From an uncultured Saprospiraceae bacterium (GTDB taxonomy: Bacteria; Bacteroidota; Bacteroidia; Chitinophagales; Saprospiraceae), in contig CALLWB010000132.1 of NCBI GenBank assembly GCA_938016265.1, forward strand, positions 1-35,017: 35,017 bases of DNA. The letters run 5' to 3'. A model generated the notes under the pieces. That model was not told the DNA's origin, ran no database searches, and was given only the letters and a program-made list of their open reading frames with translations. This document shows, in pieces, positions 24,009-32,908 of the stretch. Position 1 is the stretch's first letter. Every line of letters starts with the position of its first letter. Position numbers and translations under genes: made by a program.

Positions 24009-24785
24009 ATGCGATATTTGATTTTCATTATAATTGGTCTTCTGATTGGAATTGGACAATTGAAAGCAGCTCCACGAACAATACATGTCATGGTAGCCCT
24101 GTGCGATAATGCCAATCAAGGAATTGTCCCTGTACCAAAATCCATTGGCAATGGGCAGGATCCCAGAAACAACCTCTATTGGGGAGCACAATTTGGAATC
24201 AAATCGCACCTCAAAAAAAGTCCGTACTGGACCCTGCTGAATACAGAGAAAAACATTGGCGATCTTCCAGAAAATGTACTAGAACGAATCATTTTCAAAC
24301 ATAAGGAAGAAGATGTGTATTTGGTAGCAGATGCTTATGATGGCGCATTCATCAAAGAAACCACCCTCAATTTCATCTTCGCCAGCGGTGGCTACGAACA
24401 GGATACCGTAACCTATCAAGGAGTAGATCTGCCCATCGGTGGAGCCAGCAATATGATTACGTACATCGGCCATAATGGATTAATGGACTTTGACTATGAG
24501 TTTGGCTGTATCCTGCCCGCCAATTGCGAGCCACGCGATATTATAATGCTAGGCTGTATCACCAAACGCTATTTTTCAGATATAATAACCTGCATGGATG
24601 CCAATCCAATACTCTGGACTACTGGCCTAATGGCTCCGGAAGCCTACACGCTCGAAGCCGCTCTACAAGGATGGATTTATAAGGAAAGTACAGCAAGCAT
24701 CCAACATAGAGCCGCCGCTGCCTACCACCAGTATCAAAAATGCGGCATCAGAGGCGCCCGAAATCTGCTCGTTCCCGGGTTTTAA
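24009..24785 (+). CDS. exported protein, possible caspase-like fold
   Basis: A 258-residue protein with signal peptide RYLIFIIIGLLIGIGQLKA. The mature chain starts APRTIHVMVALCDNANQGIV, a strand followed by a PVPKSIGNGQDPRNNLYWGA segment. Alternating strands and helices follow. At His155 there is TYIGHNGLMDF, and 28 residues later Cys183 ends a hydrophobic strand (RDIIMLGCITKRYF). The His-Asn/Gly turn followed by a strand-terminal Cys is the layout of clan CD peptidases (caspases, CHAT, gingipain-like). I recall a family of similar exported Bacteroidota proteins without assigned function. Whether the dyad is real is untested. The gene is monocistronic: 150 bp upstream gap, 341 bp downstream gap. 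Confidence 0.7.
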   Translation: MRYLIFIIIGLLIGIGQLKAAPRTIHVMVALCDNANQGIVPVPKSIGNGQDPRNNLYWGAQFGIKSHLKKSPYWTLLNTEKNIGDLPENVLERIIFKHKEEDVYLVADAYDGAFIKETTLNFIFASGGYEQDTVTYQGVDLPIGGASNMITYIGHNGLMDFDYEFGCILPANCEPRDIIMLGCITKRYFSDIITCMDANPILWTTGLMAPEAYTLEAALQGWIYKESTASIQHRAAAAYHQYQKCGIRGARNLLVPGF

Positions 24786-25126
24786 TCATTCTATCAAATT
24801 AGCGATTAAAGTTCGAACGCTATGCCCACAGGCGGGGGCAGAGGTGGATTTGTTTCCTACCCTTAACCCTTTTATTAATTTTCAATTCTAAAAAATTGTT
24901 TTGGACACATCCGACAAATCGTACGAAACAAATTGCGGTAGGCCTTCCTGCTGAGCAACTACTTTTTAAGAATGTGCTGAAGCTATATCCTTCGCGGTTC
25001 CATCACCTTGGATGGTCATTTCTCAAGACAAATTTGAGTTTTATACAAATCGGATTCCCTTTTTATGTTTAATACTACTAATTTGGTTGTGAAATCAATA
25101 TTTCTACAATAAATCAACACCAACAA
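24786..25126. other. 341-bp intergenic region, no gene seen
   Basis: Between two plus-strand genes. A short GC-rich inverted repeat, TGCCC-acaggcgg-GGGCA at about 24821-24838, lies about 36 bases after the upstream stop but has no T run. CTCAA...TTGAG lies at 25022-25038. I see no convincing promoter box before 25127. Confidence 0.35.
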
Positions 25127-25690
25127 ATGGCATTTATTAAAGTGATCGAACACGAGGAGGCAGATGGCCAACTCAAGGAAATTTATGACCACCTGGTAGA
25201 AACAAGAGGCAAACTGGCCGACGTCCATAAAATACAAAGTCTCCATCCTGAGTCCATTGTCGCCCATATGGATCTTTATATGAAAATCATGTTTGGCGCC
25301 TCTCCCCTACGCAGATACCAACGAGAAATGATGGCCGTTGTCGTCTCGGTAAACAACAATTGTGACTACTGCAAGACCCACCATGGCGCCGCACTCAACC
25401 ATTATTGGAAGGATCAAAGTAAAGTAGCATTGTTGGCAGAAGATTTTGAGGCCACTCCTTTGAATGACATCGACCGACATCTTTGCCGATTGGCAGCTAG
25501 CTTGACTCGAATGCCGCACCTCGTCGACGACACCCAGCACATCAATCCATTGAAACTTGCCGGACTGACTGACCGTGCTATTCTTGATGCGACTCTGGTA
25601 ATTGCGTATTTCAATTTTGTAAATCGAATTGTGCTAGGCCTGGGAGTAAATCTCGAATCTGACAAAGGAGAGGGATATAAGTATGGGTGA
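25127..25690 (+). CDS. AhpD-like / carboxymuconolactone decarboxylase family protein (peroxidase-related)
   Basis: A 187-residue helical protein with the redox motif C79-x2-C82-x3-H86 (CDYCKTHH), preceded by PLRRYQREMMAVVVSVNNN. This is the thioredoxin-like active site of AhpD-type alkylhydroperoxidases; the subfamily of this size is often called 'peroxidase-related enzyme'. In AhpD the two cysteines and a nearby Glu/His relay reduce peroxidases or peroxides. Cytosolic, no signal peptide. The C-terminal half (LDATLVIAYFNFVNRIVLGL) matches the family's second helical core. It stands alone between two gaps, so no partner is suggested by context. Confidence 0.85.
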   Translation: MAFIKVIEHEEADGQLKEIYDHLVETRGKLADVHKIQSLHPESIVAHMDLYMKIMFGASPLRRYQREMMAVVVSVNNNCDYCKTHHGAALNHYWKDQSKVALLAEDFEATPLNDIDRHLCRLAASLTRMPHLVDDTQHINPLKLAGLTDRAILDATLVIAYFNFVNRIVLGLGVNLESDKGEGYKYG

Positions 25691-25832
25691 GAGATAAGTG
25701 GTGAATTCTCTATTTACCCACCATTTGCGAATTATCTTTCTACCAACTAATTTTCAAAGCAATAGGTGCAATTATTAAAAACATTTAAATAATATAAGTT
25801 AGCTAAGTATATTGATCATTAATGCTCTATGC

Positions 25833-25865
25833 AAAAAAAAAGCTTGAAATATCATCTTTTTTTTT
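25833..25865. repeat. A9/T10 inverted tract in the 25691-25922 gap
   Basis: AAAAAAAAAG (25833-25842) pairs with the C and T run at 25856-25865 around a 13-base loop. A pure A-T stem of this kind is weak; it may act as a bent or easily melted region upstream of the fibre gene rather than a terminator. Confidence 0.35.
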
Positions 25866-25922
25866 TATTTTTAAACTTACTTGTAAGAATCTACTAATTT
25901 GAGAAAACCTAAATCTACCACT

Positions 25923-27545
25923 ATGAAGAATATAAATTTACTTTTACTGACGATTGGTCTTTGTTTTATTGCTTTGGAAGGTTTCGCCCAAAATGTAGGT
26001 ATTGGACAAACGGCTCCAACTAAAACACTTCATATTACTCCTGCAACAGTGGGCGATGATCCATTAAGAATTGATGGTGTCAACTATTTTGGAACACCGG
26101 ATACCTCCATCTTAATGTTAAACACAGTTACTGGTTTGGCGAAATATGCTAATCCATATGACTTAAAAAGGTTATTGGGTGTAGATTTTGTTGCCGGATC
26201 TGGTATTTCAATTTCAGGTTCAACCATATCGAATACTTCTCCTAATATCCCTGTATCGGTTACTGGCACAGGAGCAACAACCGTCTCAGGAACTTATCCT
26301 AATTTCACAGTAAACTCTACAGACAACGTGAATGATGCGGATGCGGTAATTGGGAATGAGTACAATACTGGTGCTTCACTAAGTGGTACAACACTTAACA
26401 TTGTTGATGGTGGAGGAACGCAAAGTGTCAATCTGGCTTCCTTACAAGATGGGGTAACTGATGCAGACGCTGTAATTGGGAATGAATACAATACTGGTGC
26501 TTCACTAAGCGGTACAACACTCAATATAGTAGATGGTGGAGGAACACGAAGTGTCAATCTGGTTAGCTTAAGAGGAACTACAGGTGTAACAGCAGGTACA
26601 GGTTTGACAGGTGGTGGTACTGCTACTACCCCAACCATAAATGCTGCAGCAAACAATGGTCTAAATGTAGATGCCGCAGCCGATAGAATCCAACTAGGAG
26701 GAGCATTAACAGAAGGTACAACCATAACGCATGGCGCACATACCATAAATCACAACCTCAACAGTACAGGAGACTTTTTAATACGAGATAATAACACTGC
26801 GTTTTTTGCCGCAAGAGACAATGGAACAATTGGAATTGGTACGGAAGCACCACTTTATAAGCTAGATGTTGTTGGAGAAATTGCTTCTAGAAATGCAAAT
26901 GCTTTCCGACTTAGATCTACAAATAGAAGCGTCATTTTGAGAAATGACAATGCCTCCTTCTATCACCTAGTAACAAGCACCGCGGATGGCACTTGGAATA
27001 CACTACGACCCTATACCGTCAACCTTACAACTGGTGATGTCGCCTTGGTCAATAACAAAGTTTATATTGTTAATGCTTCTGGAAATGTTGGTATTGGTAA
27101 TACCAACCCTAGTTACAAACTACACGTCAACGGTAGAATCAGATCTACTGGTATCAATGAAACTTCAGATGTGCGTTATAAAGAAGATATTACTCAACTG
27201 GAAAGTGCACTAGATAAAATCATGCAACTGCGAGGCGTAAACTACAAATGGAAAACAAACGACTATCCAGAGATGGATTTTGAAGGAGGTGTTCAACTAG
27301 GAGTCATCGCACAAGAAATCGAAAAAGTGTTCCCAGAACTAGTACACACCGACAACGAAGGCTACAAGTCAGTAGAATACAGCCACCTTGTTCCTGTCCT
27401 AATTGAAGGGATGAAAGAAATGAATATCGAGGCTACAAAAGTAAATGAACAACATGCGTCTGATATAGCTGAGCTAAAAGAAAAAAACAAACAGCTTGAG
27501 GCTCAATTAAATATTATAATGGAAACATTAAACAAAGAAAAATAA
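25923..27545 (+). CDS. secreted fibre-like protein with C-terminal S74 intramolecular chaperone domain
   Basis: 540 residues from the ATG at 25923 (a TTG eight codons upstream is unlikely). The signal peptide KNINLLLLTIGLCFIALEGF ends FAQ. The middle consists of glycine/threonine-rich beta repeats (SGISISGSTISNTSP, TGVTAGTGLTGGGTATTPT), including two near-identical 37-residue units at 26334-26444 and 26460-26570. The C-terminal 130 residues are a peptidase S74 / tail-fibre chaperone domain: INETSDVRYKEDITQLESAL, GVIAQEIEKVFPELV, EYSHLVPVLIEGMKEM, then a coiled coil. S74 domains trimerise phage tail spikes and self-cleave at a Ser-Asp step; S-D in TSDVRYK is the expected site. No T9SS tail is seen, and no phage genes are nearby. 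Confidence 0.85.
   Translation: MKNINLLLLTIGLCFIALEGFAQNVGIGQTAPTKTLHITPATVGDDPLRIDGVNYFGTPDTSILMLNTVTGLAKYANPYDLKRLLGVDFVAGSGISISGSTISNTSPNIPVSVTGTGATTVSGTYPNFTVNSTDNVNDADAVIGNEYNTGASLSGTTLNIVDGGGTQSVNLASLQDGVTDADAVIGNEYNTGASLSGTTLNIVDGGGTRSVNLVSLRGTTGVTAGTGLTGGGTATTPTINAAANNGLNVDAAADRIQLGGALTEGTTITHGAHTINHNLNSTGDFLIRDNNTAFFAARDNGTIGIGTEAPLYKLDVVGEIASRNANAFRLRSTNRSVILRNDNASFYHLVTSTADGTWNTLRPYTVNLTTGDVALVNNKVYIVNASGNVGIGNTNPSYKLHVNGRIRSTGINETSDVRYKEDITQLESALDKIMQLRGVNYKWKTNDYPEMDFEGGVQLGVIAQEIEKVFPELVHTDNEGYKSVEYSHLVPVLIEGMKEMNIEATKVNEQHASDIAELKEKNKQLEAQLNIIMETLNKEK
26334..26570 (+). repeat. two tandem 111-bp repeats in the fibre gene
   Basis: 26334-26444 and 26460-26570 are offset by 126 bp and encode nearly the same 37 residues (DADAVIGNEYNTGASLSGTT, LNIVDGGGT, SVNL). 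DNA differences are mostly synonymous, so the copies are related by duplication followed by selection, or by recent recombination. Confidence 0.85.
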
Positions 27546-27649
27546 TTTAAATAAATAGTAATCAAATAGGTCGCGGCTGTAATTTGTGCGTTAAAATGTG
27601 TATTTTCATAATACATTATTAAGGTCACCTTTTACCTAAACCTCCAATT

Positions 27650-30600
27650 TTGAAAACACAATTCCCCCTACCTTTCATTTTAGTATTTTTGATGCTATGG
27701 TCTAATTTCTTCTTTGCACAGGAACAGTTTCCTGCGTCTCCAATTGGGCCAAATCACCTACAAAAGCGAACATCTCCTTGTATGCAGCAAGAGATGACCG
27801 ACCAATTTTATAAAAATTTTGAAGACGCCAGGCCTGAAAATAATCCTGCCTATCAATTATTAAACGGCCCTAACAGTCAGCTAACTAACAAGGTCTGCGA
27901 TATGAACAGGGTAATACCTGTTGTCTTTCATATCGTTCACCTTTGCGGCCCTGAAAACATCGATCTGTCTCAAATACAAAATGTAATGTCCAGATTGAAC
28001 GATGACTACAACAAACTAAATGATTATCAAAGCCACATTCCTCCCAACGATCCTCATTATAATAACATTGCTAACATTGGGCTTACCTTTAAGTTAGCAG
28101 AAATTGATCCTTACGGAAATGCGACTACTGGTGTCACCAGAACAGAATCGTATACCACCTTTCAAGGCACCAGCCATGAAGTCAAAATAAAGTCCTTGAT
28201 CAATTGGGATCGGTCTCGCTACTTGAATGTCTGGATTGTCAATTCTACAGGCGGATCTGGTTATGCTCAATTTCCTGCTACAGTAGATGCTCCTGAATGG
28301 GCATTTTATGATGGCATCGTTATGTCTCATAATTATTTTGGAACAATTGGAGAAGCACAGGGGAATATAAGACCCAATGTTTTTCCTCACGAAGTAGGCC
28401 ATTGGCTAAATCTTCAGCATACCTGGGGAAGCAATTACTATAATGGTGATCCAAATGCTTGTGGGGACGATGATGCAGTCAGCGACACTCCAAATACAGT
28501 TGGCACCAATTATATAGTTTGTCCCTATGATATAATTGACACTTGCCCCGATGCAGGGGTAGACAACCATCACAACTTTATGGACTACGGCTGTGAGGTC
28601 ATGTTCACTGAAGGCCAAAAAACAAGAATGTGGGATTGTCTTTGCAGTCCAGTCTCTCAAAGAGACCAGATTGGGACTGCTGCCAGCAATGTTGACGCTT
28701 TGATGAGCAACCCAAATCAGCCAAAATTAACAACAGAAAACTATATCTTTCAGGAGTCAAAAAGAAATGACGGCTCCTTCGATAACGAGCTAGAAATCTC
28801 CATAAGTACTGGAAATTTTGTCAGCAATCTTTCCCAAGATGTTCACTATACAGTTACGCCTGCGTTGCCTGCTGGTCTCGTACTTCAAATTAGTAATGTT
28901 GGAGGGAATAAATTGCTAGTTTCCTTAGTAGGGTCTTCTTCTACACACACCAACAATAACGACCTGAATGACATTAACATCAATTTCAATAACAACGCTT
29001 TTTCAGGGGTGAATGCCGCCAACTTATTTTCTACTTCCATCAATGGATTACGTATCGACTTCGATGATCCTTCCAGTATTATCAATCATGCTTATAATGA
29101 CTATTATACTGGAGACTATTTCAGTGTTCCTAAAGAAGATTATTACTGGATGGGCTGGTTTTCCAACTATATCGGCTTTTTGGGAGTAGTTTACAACGTT
29201 CCTGAATTTGACATGTACAATGAGTCCACCAACCCTGTGGAAGTGCTTTGTATGACTGGTACACTCAACATCGCAAATCTTCCAGAAGGGACTGTGCTTA
29301 ATCCAAATCTCACTGGTTTTGACTATCAGTTGCTTGGTGGAGGAGCACCTGATGCACAGAATCCGAGATTATGGTCGCCTACTTATAATGCATGGTCTGG
29401 ACAAGTCGGGTATGCCGGTATCCGATTCAAATCTTCTTGTTCTGCAGATTACAACTATGCCTGGATAAAATTTTATGTAGAACCAAACGCCGAGCTAATT
29501 TCAATAATTGAAATGGTCTATACCGACCAGGCAGGTGCTCCGGTTACCGTCGGTCAAGGCAATTGCAACGCATATGGTGATTCGACCTTTGACTGGATTG
29601 AGCGTATCGAGTTAGAAAATTTGGACAACACCTCGGGTGATGACGGCGGTTATGCCAATTACAAATCAAACATCGTAACAATAGATAGAGATGTAACCAG
29701 CAATTTCACCTTACACCAAGGAGGAACTTTAGCCTATGATGCCCATTGGAAAATTTGGGTTGATTTTAACAATAATGGCACCTTTACTGATCCTGGAGAA
29801 CGAATATATTATCGTTATGATAATGATCCCAGCATACACTTCGTAAGTGAAACAAACTACTCCCTAGTCGGTTCCAATATTCCAGTTGGCACCTACGACA
29901 TGCGGATTGGTATCAGTCTCTATCACTCCTTCAATCCATGTGAAATGGTTCAATATGGAGAAATTGAAGATTATACCTTAAACGTAATTGATAATACTTC
30001 TGCTTGTTCCCAGCCTGTAGCTGGTTCGATAACACATACTGGAGGAAGTTACTACGGTTATTTGTATGCGCAAGCCTATAATGGCGTCAACCATCAGTTT
30101 CAATATCGAGAAATTGGAGCCAGCAATTGGATCGGTCTTCCAGCAACCACCGTTTATTACAGTTCCTTAACCAACCTGACTTCATGTCTTGAATATGAAG
30201 CACAATTGAAAGTTTATTGCAATGGAGGCTGGTCTGCATGGTCTGGTAGTTTTTTATTCAATACCGGACCAGATGCTCCACCAGCAAGTGATATCACCCA
30301 AACGGGGAACCGATATTATGGCTATGTTTATACCAATGCCTATGATGGCCTCCCTCATCAGTTTAAGTATCGCCAACGGGGGCTTTCCAATTGGATCGTA
30401 CTTCCTGAAACTACCCTCTATTATGATGCATTGACAGGATTGAGTTCTTGCACAGAATATGAGGTAAAGCTCCGAACAAGATGCGGAAATGCTTGGTCTG
30501 CCTATTCTGAAAGTTTCTGGTTTTCGACAAATGGCGCACAACCAATCATCAAAGTATTCCTCCAGGGCCCAACAGATGTCGGGACTAAAATGATGACACC

Positions 30601-31252
30601 CGCTCTTTTTGAAAACGGACTGCTACCTGGTCAAACTCCAATCGATAGCCAGCTTCCAGCCACTCCTGCCGGGCAACCCTACAATATTGCCCCGTGGAAT
30701 TATGCTGGTACTGAAGGAGCAAACTTCACGAACGTTGACTATGATGCAATTGTCGCGGAAAATAATGGTTTAAAACCAATTGACTGGGTGCTGATTTCCT
30801 TTCGGTCAGAAACAAGTGCCGCCACAGAGGAACATCGGACAGCCGCATTAGTACTAGAAAACGGGAAGGTACATTTTGTCGATGAATGCTTGAATTTGTT
30901 TGTGAATAATGGCTACTACATTGTTATCGAACACAGAAATCATCTGGATGTTATGTCGCCAGCTATCACGACCTATTATGACGAGTATATCACCTACGAT
31001 TTTTCCCTTCAAAACTCTTTCAACACTGGTAATACAGGGTCTATAGAAGTCTCGCCTGGGTTTTGGGTAATGATTCAAAATGACTCTGATGCCAACGACA
31101 ATGTGGATGCCAATGACCGCAGCGAACCCTGGAATCTAAGAAATCAAGAAGGCTACATGGGCCCCGATGCCAACATGAATGGGACTATCGACGCAAGTGA
31201 CCGAAGTGGTGCCTGGAATAATCGAAACAATTCCTCTCAAGTACCGGATTAG
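27650..31252 (+). CDS. secreted M43 (pappalysin-like) zinc metalloprotease with GEVED, FnIII-like and dockerin-like regions
   Basis: A 1200-residue protein. The start must be TTG at 27650: it opens a perfect signal peptide (PLPFILVFLMLWSNFFFA) and a TAA lies upstream in frame with no ATG between. Residues about 60-340 are the protease: zinc site HEVGHWLNLQH (His247, Glu248, His251, His257), Met-turn NFMDYG (Met311) and FTEGQKTRM. A middle beta region (about 345-630) follows, then a GEVED domain at about 641-780 (GEIEDYTLNV), two FnIII-like repeats (about 784-873 and 877-963) and a C-terminal module with VDWVLI...EHRNHLDVM. The chain ends with two calcium-loop motifs, DSDANDNVDAND (1145) and DANMNGTIDASD (1173). 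No classical T9SS tail is present. It probably digests proteins outside the cell. Confidence 0.85.
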   Translation: MKTQFPLPFILVFLMLWSNFFFAQEQFPASPIGPNHLQKRTSPCMQQEMTDQFYKNFEDARPENNPAYQLLNGPNSQLTNKVCDMNRVIPVVFHIVHLCGPENIDLSQIQNVMSRLNDDYNKLNDYQSHIPPNDPHYNNIANIGLTFKLAEIDPYGNATTGVTRTESYTTFQGTSHEVKIKSLINWDRSRYLNVWIVNSTGGSGYAQFPATVDAPEWAFYDGIVMSHNYFGTIGEAQGNIRPNVFPHEVGHWLNLQHTWGSNYYNGDPNACGDDDAVSDTPNTVGTNYIVCPYDIIDTCPDAGVDNHHNFMDYGCEVMFTEGQKTRMWDCLCSPVSQRDQIGTAASNVDALMSNPNQPKLTTENYIFQESKRNDGSFDNELEISISTGNFVSNLSQDVHYTVTPALPAGLVLQISNVGGNKLLVSLVGSSSTHTNNNDLNDININFNNNAFSGVNAANLFSTSINGLRIDFDDPSSIINHAYNDYYTGDYFSVPKEDYYWMGWFSNYIGFLGVVYNVPEFDMYNESTNPVEVLCMTGTLNIANLPEGTVLNPNLTGFDYQLLGGGAPDAQNPRLWSPTYNAWSGQVGYAGIRFKSSCSADYNYAWIKFYVEPNAELISIIEMVYTDQAGAPVTVGQGNCNAYGDSTFDWIERIELENLDNTSGDDGGYANYKSNIVTIDRDVTSNFTLHQGGTLAYDAHWKIWVDFNNNGTFTDPGERIYYRYDNDPSIHFVSETNYSLVGSNIPVGTYDMRIGISLYHSFNPCEMVQYGEIEDYTLNVIDNTSACSQPVAGSITHTGGSYYGYLYAQAYNGVNHQFQYREIGASNWIGLPATTVYYSSLTNLTSCLEYEAQLKVYCNGGWSAWSGSFLFNTGPDAPPASDITQTGNRYYGYVYTNAYDGLPHQFKYRQRGLSNWIVLPETTLYYDALTGLSSCTEYEVKLRTRCGNAWSAYSESFWFSTNGAQPIIKVFLQGPTDVGTKMMTPALFENGLLPGQTPIDSQLPATPAGQPYNIAPWNYAGTEGANFTNVDYDAIVAENNGLKPIDWVLISFRSETSAATEEHRTAALVLENGKVHFVDECLNLFVNNGYYIVIEHRNHLDVMSPAITTYYDEYITYDFSLQNSFNTGNTGSIEVSPGFWVMIQNDSDANDNVDANDRSEPWNLRNQEGYMGPDANMNGTIDASDRSGAWNNRNNSSQVPD

Positions 31253-31379
31253 ACCGCTGCCCTGTAAGAAGAGAGATCACTTCGTTGCGAGATCGTTAAG
31301 CTGTGGGAAAAGGACATTGAAAAATAGGGGCCTGCCTGCTGTGGTTTTGGAAGGTAGGCTACCTCCACTTTAGCGCTGT

Positions 31380-32585
31380 CTAAACGCCCATTCCATTCCC
31401 TATTTTGTAGTATCCAGATTTCAGATATGCTCCTTCTGGAAAAGTGATTGGATGATCAATGTCGTGAAAAGTCTTTTCTAGTAGCTGGAAGGATCTTCCT
31501 GACTGCGATAAGGCGTGTTCCGACACTTCGAAAAAGGTATCGGCATCGACTCTTGAAGAACAGGAAGCTAGTAACAATAGTCCTCCTTTTTTGACTAGTT
31601 TGACGCCTAATACAGCAAGTCGTTGATAGCTAACTTTTGCTTTTTCAACTTCTGTGTCCCGTTTTGCAAAGGAAGGCGGATCAATGACTACCACATCAAA
31701 CCTTTGTTGTTGTTTATGCAATTCTCCTAATCCTTCGAAGGCGTCAATGACCATCGTTTTATGTGTTCCTTTGAAAGAATTGAGATCGGCATTTTGTTTT
31801 GCGATTTCTAGGGCGGGGGCACTGATGTCTAGGCTGGTGACCTCTGTTGTACCTCCTACCAATGCGTGTACTGAAAATCCGCCAGCGTAGGAAAATACAT
31901 CTAACACTTTTTTGCCTTTTGCTAATTCTCCAATTTTCTTTCGGTTGGGTCGGTGGTCTAAAAAATAGCCAGTTTTATGGCCGTGGACGACATTGGCAGA
32001 AAATTTTATTCCGTGTTCTTCAAAGAGGACTACCTCGTTTTCGAGGTGGCCGAATACCGTCATCCCATTGGACCATTTGCTGTCTTTTAGGAGTTCGTTC
32101 ATTGCTCTGCTTAGCCGGAGGATCATTGTTTTGGCGCTGCTGATTTCCATTAAAATTGGTAGTAGTAATTCTAGGTAGGGAAGCCAGATTCTGGAGTACA
32201 ATTTTACAACGACCACGGTGGCATAGATGTCTGCAATAAGTCCGGGTAATCCATCATTTTCTCCATTGATCAATCGATAGCTGTTGGTGTTTGTTTGGAG
32301 CAGCGGCTGCCTGATGGCGAATGCTTCAGTGATTTTTTGTTGAAACCAGTCTTCGTTTATTGTTGCTGGTTTGTGGTGGGACAACACTTTTATTCGTATT
32401 GGGGAATCTGGATCGTAAAGACCAACGGCGAGCAATTTATTTTTTTTACTTTCGTAAATAATGGCAATATCCCCTGGTGCTCCTTGAGTACTTTGTTTGG
32501 TGATACCGCCTTCAAAAATCCAGGGATGTCCTTTTTTGACCATTCGTTCTGCTGCTGGCTTTAGTTTTATGGCGATTCTGTTCAT
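31380..32585 (-). CDS. class I SAM-dependent rRNA methyltransferase, RlmI-like
   Basis: 401 residues from the ATG at 32585-32583; an upstream 39-residue extension in the same frame lacks any conserved feature. Residues about 1-75 form a PUA domain (IKLKPAAERMVKKGHPWIFE, PGDIAIIYESKKNKLLAVGL), followed by an EEHG-type linker domain and the methyltransferase core: GYFLDHRPNRKKIGEL, KKVLDVFSYAGGFSVHAL and the catalytic VVIDPPSFAKRDTEVEKAK. E. coli RlmI methylates C1962 of 23S rRNA to m5C; the same target is likely here. It is convergent with the M43 gene. About 100 bases upstream of its start is a GGAGGG/CCCTCC hairpin (32679-32699). Confidence 0.9.
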   Translation of the reverse strand: MNRIAIKLKPAAERMVKKGHPWIFEGGITKQSTQGAPGDIAIIYESKKNKLLAVGLYDPDSPIRIKVLSHHKPATINEDWFQQKITEAFAIRQPLLQTNTNSYRLINGENDGLPGLIADIYATVVVVKLYSRIWLPYLELLLPILMEISSAKTMILRLSRAMNELLKDSKWSNGMTVFGHLENEVVLFEEHGIKFSANVVHGHKTGYFLDHRPNRKKIGELAKGKKVLDVFSYAGGFSVHALVGGTTEVTSLDISAPALEIAKQNADLNSFKGTHKTMVIDAFEGLGELHKQQQRFDVVVIDPPSFAKRDTEVEKAKVSYQRLAVLGVKLVKKGGLLLLASCSSRVDADTFFEVSEHALSQSGRSFQLLEKTFHDIDHPITFPEGAYLKSGYYKIGNGMGV

Positions 32586-32908
32586 GGATGCTGGAAAGTT
32601 GGTCGGTGTTTTTTGAATTGGGTGTAAATTTACAATATTGAATGTTGTTAGTTGAAATTTTTTTTTGGATAATTTTAAGGAGGGTTGGGAAAGCCCTCCC
32701 ACATTCGTAGAGGTAAAACAAAAAATCCTGAATTACTTAAAAACAAACCATTAACAACGCATTCAAGCAGCAACAAATAGAACGTAATATTAAATTCGAA
32801 AATTTTTATCTTGATTTGAACAAATATTCTAACCTCGCACTCAACTAAAATTTGTAGCGTTATAAATTCAACTAAAATTAAGCTTACATCGAATAAAACA
32901 CTAAATCA
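32586..32908. other. 323-bp divergent region between the rRNA methyltransferase and YdeI-like genes
   Basis: No gene. A GC-rich 6-bp stem GGAGGG-ttgggaaag-CCCTCC (32679-32699) lies about 95 bases before the methyltransferase start and may sit in its leader. On the plus side, TCAACTAAAATT occurs twice (32841-32852 and 32868-32879), framing TTGTAGCGTTATAA (32852-32865), a 14-mer also found in the alpha/beta hydrolase promoter. The duplicated dodecamer upstream of the YdeI-like gene could be a regulator site. Confidence 0.4.

Noticed and set aside
25833-25866. A9/T10 hairpin as an intrinsic terminator
   Set aside because: The stem is pure A-T except one pair and too far (about 140 bp) from the upstream stop to be convincing.
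26294-26746. 150-codon minus-strand frame rich in Val/Pro/Ser
   Set aside because: Mirror image of the Gly/Thr-rich repeats of the fibre gene; composition artefact.
31179-31373. Open frame overlapping the 3' end of the M43 gene
   Set aside because: Out-of-frame shadow with no start signal and no recognisable pattern.
32586-32702. 39-codon N-terminal extension of the RlmI-like protein
   Set aside because: The PUA domain begins right after the ATG at 32585; the extension is low-complexity and overlaps a GC-rich hairpin.
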